DNA of 64,000 nt from Adiantum capillus-veneris (Eukaryota > Streptophyta > Polypodiopsida > Polypodiales > Pteridaceae), in assembly GCA_014529385.2 (NCBI GenBank), contig CM043959.1, positions 57,698,753-57,762,752 of the forward strand. The letters run 5' to 3'. Below the pieces are notes generated by a model. It was given only the letters and a program-made list of their open reading frames with translations, did not search any database and was not told where the DNA came from. Positions 56,646-64,000 of this stretch are shown in pieces. Position numbers and translations under genes: made by a program. Position 1 is the stretch's first letter. Each line of letters starts with the position of its first letter.

Positions 56646-58085
56646 TCAAGGCGGGTTGTTGCGTGCATTTCTTTGGGGACAAGCACGATAGACATGCCCT
56701 TGCTGTCCACACTTGTAGCATTTGTTATCCTTACGATAACGCTCTAGCTCTGTAGAGAGTCTATTCTTACCTTTATAGACTCCTTTGTCCTTAGCTTTGT
56801 TATTGGTGTTGCTAGAGTTGCCTTTGGAGGAAGTTTGAGCATTATTCCTCCCTCTAGGCTCATTTTGATCCTTCACTTCCATGGGCTTAGAGTTTCTCTT
56901 AACCCCTTGTTGGAAATTGATTTGAGATGTGACCATAGTATGGTGTATGACTGCCAATATGGCATTAGGCCTTTGTGAGTTAATATACTCGGCCATCTCT
57001 TCAAAAAGCCCCGCACAAAATTGTTGCTTTTTCTCCTCAAAGCCTATCTTTTTGTAGACACTGGCTTTGAGAATTAAATCCCAAAACTTATCTACATACT
57101 TCTGGATAGACTCGTAGGGAGAGAGTTTCAAGCTTTGCCATTCTGTAAGGACATTGTCTTTAGTGTTGCTTGCCAAAAATTGTTTCATGATGGAGGCTCT
57201 TAAAGCCTTCCATGTCCTTGGAGCTTTCCTTTGGGCTCATAGGCTAGCCCACCATTCACGAGCGGAGCTCTGAAAATGCATAGATACCTGACGCAGTTTA
57301 GAGGACTCCATGAAGTCCTCCTCACCAAAGGCCACATCAAACTGTTGGATGAAGGCCAAGATCTTGTCCGTAGCACCAAATGTGCCATCATAGGTAAGAA
57401 AAGTGGTGTCCTTTCCTCCCTCCTTGAACTTATTCAACTTCTTGGACCTTCTCCATACCGGATAGGACTTGCGATGGCCTTTCCTTTTGGGCTCTTTGAG
57501 AGAAGAGCCGCTACCTTCATTGGAATATGAGGAAGGTGATGAAGATGGAGAAGAGTGTGACCTCTTTCTCTCCTTTTCCTTCTTGTGGTACTTCTATTCC
57601 TTTTTGTGATAATGAGGAGGAGGACTTTGTGGAAATCGTTCCCTCTTGGGGGGAGTTGGAGATCGTTGAGGCTGCTGTCTTCTTGGAGCCACATCTTCGG
57701 AAGTATTGGGAGACTCACTTCTTTCTTCTTCCCTTGGTGAAGTCTCTATAGTTGAGACTTCACCTCTCTTCTTGGATGGAGGTAAGCCCGCTAGTAAACA
57801 TTTAAGCGCTTCGTATGGGTTCTCCTCTACTCTCACCGTAGAGAGCCCTCTCTTGGAAATCTCTCGAAGAGACTTCTCAGGTGTTCTCTCTTTTGGGGGA
57901 GTTTGGGGAATCCCATAACTATGAAGTTGTTGGAAAACTTCACCTTGTAGGGATGGGTTTCCCATAGCTTGTTGCAGCTTAGAAACAAGACAATTGATAA
58001 ACATGGGAGCATCATCATTAGCACCTTCATGTGCAAAATCAAAGCTATCAATGTTCATTTTACTCTCTTGATTATTGTCAGCCAT
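56646..58085 (-). pseudogene. Gag of the nested gypsy, one frame with two stops
   Basis: From ATG at 58085 (MADNNQESKMNIDSFDF) to the stop at 56646-56648 the frame is constant over 480 codons, broken only by TAG at 57594-57596 and TGA at 57237-57239. Order: acidic N-terminus, proline/arginine-rich linker (RRQQPQRSPTPPKRERFPQS), the Gag capsid helix region (FLTYDGTFGATDKILAFIQQ, FQSSAREWWASL, TEWQSLKLSPYESIQKYVDK), a basic linker and a CCHC knuckle CYKCGQQGHVYRAC near 56690. Gag packages the RNA into virus-like particles. Both stops can arise by C-to-T change. Confidence 0.93.
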
Positions 58086-58485
58086 GTTAACAAAATTTAT
58101 GTATATACTTAGTGTATGCTTTGGCAATTCAAAAACTTAGTTTCCACTCCTCTTAGCCTTTGAAAATCGGCTCTTAAGTATCTACATCCATGGCTCAAAG
58201 TGGTTAATTATAGAGAGTAGAGGAGTAGGTCTAACATAGCAGAGTTGCCGAGGGTTAGCTCCTTTCGGACTTCTTATGGCTCAATAATGGTAAAGCCGTA
58301 GGCAAGTCTAAAAAGACTCCATTATTAAGTCCAAAGCTCCCGAGGTGTGCACCATATCCCACATAGTGGGCTCAACAAAACCGATAATAGATCCCAGTTC
58401 CACTTACCCTAATATAATTAACAACATCAACCATTTATAGGCTACTTAAGGACCTCTCTTCTTAAGCAATAAAAGAGAAACCAAA

Positions 58486-58498
58486 GGCTCTGATACCA
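58486..58498 (-). promoter_or_regulatory. Primer-binding site of the nested gypsy
   Basis: Minus strand TGGTATCAGAGCC, the initiator-Met tRNA type, one base from the LTR. Confidence 0.95.
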
Positions 58499-58499
58499 A

Positions 58500-58642
58500 T
58501 GTAATGGAAATGGCCTATGAATTTAGAGAACAACGGAATTAAGAGAATTAGAGTGAGCAACTTTGAGAGCATAGAGGGTGAACTTAATTGGTAGTAGCAA
58601 CTTAATCATAACACTTAATTAACTAGGCATGAGCAATACTTT

Positions 58643-58727
<85 letters not shown>

Positions 58728-60416
58728 AGAGAATATGACAACAGTTGAGGACCGGATTTATGTGGAGCCGGTCCCCCCTCCAAAAGGCATTTGTATTAGA
58801 GATTCTCTCATTAAGAGAGACTTGGTACAATACAATCTTTGTGTTCCTTGAGACCTCTTTGGCATTATGGAGATGGAAGGTTCATATACCAAGCTTTTGC
58901 ATAATATCAACAATCAACCTTATCTTGAAAACAATCAAGAACTCGTGAACATCATTAGTCTTTGTGTTCCCTAAATCATTTGAGTGCATGAAGATGTATA
59001 CTTTTATGCATCAACTTGTGCCTAAAGAAGCAATCAATCTACCTTGAAATACAATTAATCTACTTGCATTAAGTAACTAATCTACTTGCAATAAACCATT
59101 AGTCTTCTTGCAATAAGCATAACATGCACTTTGTAGAAATCATTAACTATCCCAAGCCTCAGTCCCAAGACCTCAAACACCTCTGAAGGTGGAAAGAGCT
59201 AGTAGGGAATGAGGGTAGGGAAGAGGAAGAAGAAGTATTCCATAGGAGAAAGAAATAATTCCTCACTTATCATCACTCTTCTTGCTTAGCATACATAATA
59301 GCATTAGTAATGAAGATGGAGAAGATGGAAAGCTTAAGCATTGAAGCATAGCTCTTGGTTGGATTTTCATTCCATAGCCAAGAGTGTTGGTGTAGGCTCT
59401 CATCTTCTCAAGGAGCTTGGAGAAGGAGATGGAGCTCTTGCATCTTGCCTAGCACACAATGAGAGTCCATGTGAGTGTGTGAGAGTGTGTATATCTTGCA
59501 AGCAACCCCCATCCTTGCTAGGTCAACCCCCTCTTCTAGCTCATCATTGAAGCTCATTGGCTCATGCCAAGCCTAGCCAATCACAAGCTTGGGCCATTTC
59601 TAGCAATTGGTGTAGTCTTGGGACAAGTGTCCCCCTTTCCCCTTTGAGAGTAAGGACTTGATAAATGCAAAAACAATTAGATAATTGTTGTAAATTATCA
59701 TTGGACCCGTTTTAATCCTAGCCAATAGGATTCAAGCACCTCATGGAGGTAACATGGGTAGGGGATTGACATGTGTCCGTGCTGCCTCTTTAAACTTGGG
59801 ATTTCCTTGAGAGTGTGTGTGTGTGTTCTCTCTCTAGCCGCTAAGAAAAGGGATCGCCCCCCTCTTTGTAGGGATCTTTTTGACCTTTGGTGCTCAATCA
59901 CCTTAGTCATCAAGCATGACTAAGCACTTGGACTAGGGGTGTTCCCACAAGCATCTCAGGAAAGCATGTCAAAGCACCTCAAGCACCTTAATCATGCAGC
60001 AGGTCAAGCACCTCAAGCACCTTAATCATGCAATAGGTCAAGTACCTCAAGCACCTTAATCAAGCACCTCAAGCACTACAAGCACCTTAAGCAGGACAAG
60101 CACCTCGAGCTTGGGCCGGGTTCCCACCTCAAGCTCAGACCTAGCTTGACTATGGTCCTAGATCAAGGGACTTTTAACACTAACTTTTGGAGGTCTTAAT
60201 GAAGCTAAGCCTAAGATATTTTAAGCTCCATTGGTAGCCTTGCTCTTTGACAGACTATCTATCATTGGACCCCTTTACCATTGGCCTCGTTTTGAGATAG
60301 ATCTGTAAGCACATGACTATATTCTACCTCTTGTTTCCATTTATCTCTCCCATATTAAATGATCAGTTCAATATGAGAAAGTCTTTAGGAATAGGTAGAT
60401 ATTAGATTTTATGACA
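58500..60416 (-). repeat. 5' LTR of the nested gypsy
   Basis: Aligns with 52038-53908 over its length. Its (AG) tract (58645-58724) is longer than in the other LTR, and its CAAGCACCT minisatellite (59963-60110) is shorter by one unit; otherwise differences are scattered. Confidence 0.95.
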
Positions 60417-60421
60417 GCTAG

Positions 60422-60540
60422 GGATTGAATTAGTCAGGGTTGATGAGGACACGACTGCTGGTCAAGGGGTCTTGAGTCTATTGAAGGCAGCATCTCTCCC
60501 CAACAAAAAAAAGAAAGAGCTGTCCTCAACTTGAATAAAA
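60422..60540 (-). pseudogene. RT connection sliver joined to a PPT-like stretch (old gypsy)
   Basis: Minus strand DAAFNRLKTP then a stop resembles the EAFQALK-type start of the segment after gypsy RT. It is fused to a copy of the pre-LTR sequence (CAAGTTGAGGACAGCTCTTTC ... GTTGGGGAGAG), also found at 50390-50430. This indicates a rearranged, chimeric interior. Confidence 0.5.
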
Positions 60541-60836
60541 TACGTAATTGATGAAACATCTTGGATATGTCTTGCGACTTAACTTCTTGTTAACGCTTTG
60601 AACTTGACTTCTCTGTTACACTTCTTCATCCCCAAAAATCGGCTAATATAATATTGGAGTCATGAGAAATCTTTCTTAATAAGCTATCTTCTTGAAGAAG
60701 TCATTGCGTTTGTGGCTTCTTCGATACGCTACTTCCTCTTTATAAGCTACTGGTAATCCCTTCTTTATCAGCACTTGTTATCCTCTTATTTTTTTGCGAT
60801 CTTCACTCTCTTGTAACTTAGTCATTTTCTTATCTG

Positions 60837-61325
60837 ATGGCGTCTTGGCAACAAGACTTGGTTCTTCCTGTATGCATCTCTCACTTGCAGAGTGCAGATG
60901 AGGTAGTTAAAAGACAGTTCTTAGAACAATACAAAGATCTCCTCTTTCCTCAGCCAAATTCTTGTGTCGACCAGACGATATAGAAGACATGGCGACATCT
61001 CACAAGAGTGACTCTCTGGGGTAGAGACCGTTTCCGCAACAATACCCGACTTGCTATGGTTAGAGAGGCTCTGGGACTTGGCCCTCGATACTACTGCGTC
61101 AAAAGGACACAGGATCCTGGGTTCTCCGTAAGGTTGTTCTTGCTTGTGCAGTTTATCCCCCATTCCAAGATTTGTCTCGATACCATCTGGAGTCTTCCTC
61201 TTAGAGGTCCTTTTCTCTTCTCAGCTCATACCCAAGATATTGCTCAAGCTGTTTCTCGTAGAACCATTCCAGAGGGTGAGCGTCCTAACATGTGTGGTGC
61301 TTGCGATACTTGGGTCTCTTCATGA
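60837..61325 (+). pseudogene. Antisense 162-codon near-ORF of unknown origin within the old gypsy
   Basis: Plus strand, opposite to the element. ATG at 60837 (MASWQQDLVLPVCISHLQSA) leads through one in-frame TAG at 60981-60983 to the TGA at 61323-61325. Downstream of the stop the frame is clean for 114 codons (RVTLWGRDRFRNNTRLAMVR, LGLGPRYYCVKRTQDPGFSV, RTIPEGERPNMCGACDTWVS). It ends with a CxxC pair and is followed by T-rich sequence like a plant 3' UTR. I do not recognise the protein. It sits between pol C-terminal relics and a PPT-like stretch, the location where some plant gypsy elements carry antisense ORFs; captured host sequence is the alternative. Confidence 0.45.
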
Positions 61326-61569
61326 GTTGTAAACTTTCTTGCCTCTCTGTAATTACTTCCGGCCTCCCTTGTAATCCTTTTTGGCTTTAATTGAAGAAAT
61401 AACCCTTTTTTAAAAAACCGCCTATTGTCAGTATTTCCTTTTCTTCAAATGTCAGTCTCTCTTCTTCAATTGCCAATGAGTTTTTAATGACTTCTCTTTA
61501 CTGTGTACTTTTAATTTCTACAAATGGTCTTTCGTCTACGATAGTCTTGAGTAAAGATTCCCACTTTAA

Positions 61570-62100
61570 AGTTCTTGGCTAACTCATAAGTTTTCTTTCT
61601 TATTCTTCTCAAGTCTTTGAATGATCCGCAGAATTTGTGAGCTTATCTCTTGCACTTTCCCTTCTTTAAGGGATTTCTTTTGGTCGGACTTAAAAAAAGA
61701 ACACTTTGTCATCACTTGCACTCTTAAGATTCTTTCTTATGACTTACAATTTGGCAATCCAATTCCTCATTTGATTAAAAAAATCCTTCTGTCCTAACAA
61801 TAGAAAACTTGGAAAATCCGCAACTCTTGCGCTCAATAAGACTTCTTCAATTGAGTGGTGGATAAGTACTCAATTTTTCATTGTATTGATGTAAACAAAA
61901 ATGCCATCCTTGCCATTCCATGTAATCTTCCAATCCTGATAAATTCCAACCTTCATAAATCTCTCATTTATGAGTTTCCTAAAATATTCCAGCATAGCGA
62001 ACCTTCGCTCTAGCATCGCAATTTCCATCCTCTCATAGATAATCCGTTGAATTTCTTATGACAGATCCCCAACCATCTTGAAAATTTTTGAATAATTTAT
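61570..62100 (-). pseudogene. Fragments of gag and pol C-terminus of the old gypsy
   Basis: On the minus strand, near 62070-61960, ERMEIAMLERRFAMLEYFRK resembles a gag N-terminal helix. Then, after unrelated-frame sequence, KCKR then AHKFCGSFKDLRRIRKKTYE near 61640-61590 matches the GPF/GPY tail of gypsy integrase. The region between these in an intact element (most of gag and pol) is deleted. Confidence 0.5.
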
Positions 62101-62220
62101 TGGAACATCAAGACTTCATTTTGTAATATAATTGAAATTTGGTGCTAGATTGAGTTGTTTTTCTCTCATGCATTAATCTTAAATCCAAATTCTAACTTGC
62201 AAGGTCCAAGATTCAGAATT

Positions 62221-62234
62221 AGGCTATGATACCA
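62221..62234 (-). promoter_or_regulatory. Primer-binding site of the old gypsy
   Basis: Minus strand TGGTATCATAGCCT, one mismatch from the initiator-Met type, two bases from the LTR. Confidence 0.85.
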
Positions 62235-62236
62235 CT

Positions 62237-63296
62237 TGTGAGGGCCATACCCAGACTCGACCCTACTCACCTCCCTTAGTACTCCAGACCGTTCTAGGAA
62301 ATGACGTAGATCTATTTGCAGGCATCCCTCCCACTTGGGACCGACACTCAGACAAGACTCCAACCTATCTCGAATGCCAACCCAAGGGGGTACATCCCTT
62401 CATTCAATGATTCTATCCGCTTCTCATAATCAATCTGTCTGTGACAGTCTTCCGCACCCAAAATCGTAGTCCTTAGTCTTGATTCTCTTGATCATTAACT
62501 TGAGGATCTTCTCTTGCTTTCTTGTTCTCCCTTGGTTCATGGCGATAACCCCTTTTTCCTGACAAGCAGGCACGGTAGTTATCAAATTTCCCTAAGAAGA
62601 GGGATCTTGCAATCCTACCTGGTCTCGCTCGTCCCTGATTACCCATTTTTATCCCACGTAGTCCGAGCGTTTAACACAAAATTTTTAAATCAAAATCCGG
62701 CCATTTGACCCTCCAGATCCGCTCGCCCACCGAACCATTTCATGAAAATCCCTTCCCGAGGTAGTACTTATCTACTCCAAAATCAGGAAGACAATAGTCT
62801 ATCAGACATCATCAAACAACAAGCAGCATGCAATCTGTTGCATATCCTCGTTCAGGGAAATTCATCTGGTTGTTCCCACTAGATCTTTATTTAGAAACTT
62901 TTAATTCATTTCCTTTCCTTTATCTGCTATAATTATCTTGTAACTAATTTCCTAACTAATCATGCAACACATTTAGTTTCAACCAATTCATCTTACCTCC
63001 CCATTCAGACCAAGATAATCGGTTACAAGCCATCGGAATGGCATCACCTTCACAATATTTCTTAGAATTAAGTGTTTGGGAAAGGCTCATCAAGTAATTT
63101 AATCATTCCTTCCTAAGCATTTTATTTCGAGAGGTATAGCACCATCTGGTGACAGATGCACAGGATAGCCCCTATATTCCTAGCCCTTCCAGTTCCTTTT
63201 TAAGCAACCAAGTCGAAAAAATTTCCTTAATTAAATTCACATCATTCTCTTTGAGTATAACCTTCTCATCCAACTATTGGCATCAAGCCATACCCG
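62237..63296 (-). repeat. Truncated 5' LTR of the old gypsy
   Basis: Matches 46240-47305 and stops abruptly at CCGGAT, where plus-strand gypsy pol sequence begins. The missing 3 kb includes the promoter, the tandem repeats and the right target flank. Confidence 0.9.
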
Positions 63297-64000
63297 GATC
63301 CAGCAAAGACAAAAGCTCTCATTGAGCTACCATCACCAAAGAGGCTTAAGGAGGTCATCTCATTCATTCAAAAGGTGAAGTATATTTCACGCTTCATTCA
63401 CTTAGCCTCGGAGTTACTTCACACTTTGCAAAAGTTGACACAACAAGTAGAATTTGCATGGTCTGATGATCTTGAAGAGTATGTTTGTAATATTAAATTC
63501 ATTTTGTCAGAGCTACCAACGCTCATGCCTCCTTGTTGGGAGTACACATTCTTTGTTAGCTCTAGTGTTGGAAAGGAAACGATTGGTGCGGTTTTATTAC
63601 AACAAGATCCCCACAGTACCAGGATGCGACCCATCTACTTTGCTAGTAGGGTCATGAATGCTTTAGAGAGAGGCTACACAGAAGCAGAACTCATGATGCT
63701 TTCTCTCATGTTTGCGGTGAGAAAGTTTAGATCCTACCTGCTACCAAAACCTTTTGTAATTCTCACTGCAGAAAATTTGTTTCCTTGGGTGTCATCTCAA
63801 ATGAATCTTAGCACTAGGATCTCAAAGTGGATTATGGAATTGCAAGAGTTCCAATACTCTTTCAAGGTAGAAGATAGTGTGCGTGCACAATTGGCAGGAA
63901 TCCTTACTTATAGGGTACATGAGAAGGAGATTAAGGTGCTTGAAGTAAAGACCCTACCATTGCCACCAACTAAAAGTATTCCTAATGCTTTTACCTTGTT
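63297..64000 (+). CDS. Gypsy pol fragment: RT tail and catalytically altered RNase H, runs off right edge
   Basis: The plus frame starting at 63297 is open for all 234 codons to the window end. It opens DPAKTKALIELPSPKRLKEV then ISFIQKVKYISRFIHLASEL, the RT thumb/connection of a Ty3/gypsy element, and continues with RNase H (FFVSSSVGKETIGAVLLQQD, PIYFASRVMNALERGYTEAE, FVILTAENLF). The usual catalytic aspartates (FVDAS and LxTDH) are S and A here, while the E of YTEAE remains. The last residues (SIPNAFTLF) resemble the start of a second RNase H (TLYFDG). Dual RNase H with a degenerate first copy is a trait of the plant Tat lineage; assignment is inference. There is no start codon, as this is an interior piece. 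Confidence 0.85.

Larger units (their letters stand above)
52038..60416 (-). mobile_element. Complete Ty3/gypsy retrotransposon nested in the old gypsy
   Basis: LTRs 52038-53908 (1,871 bp) and 58500-60416 (1,917 bp) both begin (plus strand) TGTAATGGAAATGG and end TTTTATGACA. GCTAG flanks both sides (52033-52037 and 60417-60421). The primer-site complement GGCTCTGATACCA (58486-58498) lies one base left of the right LTR, so the element reads leftward. Gag is nearly continuous; pol is heavily decayed with part of RT deleted. About 6 differences in the first 150 LTR bases make it younger than its host. Confidence 0.97.
46240..63296 (-). mobile_element. Old Ty3/gypsy element, rearranged, with a nested gypsy
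   Basis: On the minus strand the left copy is the 3' LTR (46240-50380) and the right copy the 5' LTR, truncated to its last ~1,060 bp (62237-63296). Both begin (plus strand) TGTGAGGGCCATACC. The primer-site complement GGCTATGATACCA (one mismatch to the Met-tRNA site) is beside the right LTR. The interior holds pieces of gag and pol in a rearranged order plus a complete younger element (52038-60416). LTR divergence is about 12 in the first 125 bases, higher than that of the nested element. ATTCT (46235-46239) is the left target flank; the right flank is lost. Confidence 0.85.

Noticed and set aside
52819-59913. Paired 69- and 71-codon frames (52819-53028 / 59341-59550 and 53176-53391 / 59698-59913), nearly identical in two places
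   Set aside because: They are the same positions of the two LTRs of one element; duplication is explained by the LTR pair, not by a gene family.

Overview
This is nuclear DNA of a seed plant, probably an angiosperm. The evidence is one spliced host gene (ALS3/STAR2, a plant-typical UPF0014 transporter subunit), a decayed pentatricopeptide-repeat gene, plant-type copia and Ty3/gypsy retrotransposons, MITE-like foldbacks and very many long AG/CT, AC/TG and poly-C tracts. The species cannot be named from the sequence. There are no bacterial operons, CRISPR arrays or recognisable tRNA/rRNA genes.

Layout. 1-1930: a non-LTR retrotransposon on the minus strand (endonuclease plus reverse transcriptase), open in one frame to the left edge. 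2365-3695: a large inverted repeat. 4614-9680: the last two exons of ALS3 on the plus strand, separated by a 4.5-kb intron that holds a microsatellite hairpin, a promoter-like segment with tandem repeats and a foldback MITE; the first exon or exons lie outside the window. 9681-24900: degraded intergenic DNA with a second MITE copy, a 118-bp repeat array, long microsatellites, a three-copy higher-order tandem repeat (16610-18960), a PPR pseudogene, a 21-bp minisatellite that stays open as a heptad-repeat reading frame, and copia remnants.

25465-40660: a 15.2-kb LTR retrotransposon with matching TGACT target-site duplications. It contains a complete 5.06-kb copia element (27764-32820, target-site duplication ACATT). 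Without the copia the outer element is about 10.1 kb. It has LTRs, a primer site and a polypurine tract but no recognisable reverse transcriptase, RNase H or integrase. Instead it has a leader built of ~290-bp repeats carrying a 22-bp palindrome, a protein with a duplicated tyrosine-rich module, and decayed protease-like segments. This is the best candidate for an undescribed system in the window.

40666-46239: more copia remains, tandem repeats, a MITE with a paralogous empty site beside it, and a minus-strand LTR fragment. 46240-63296: a second nest. An old gypsy element with a 4.1-kb LTR (minus strand; five CCAAT boxes at exact 29-bp spacing before a TATA box; nine 160-bp repeats) contains a complete younger gypsy element (52038-60416, target-site duplication GCTAG). 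The older element is rearranged and carries an antisense 162-codon near-ORF of unknown origin. 63297-64000: an uninterrupted plus-strand gypsy pol segment whose RNase H has lost catalytic aspartates, running off the right edge.

The only host gene with a clear cellular job is ALS3. Everything else records successive transposon insertion and decay, and LTR divergence agrees with nesting order in both nests.
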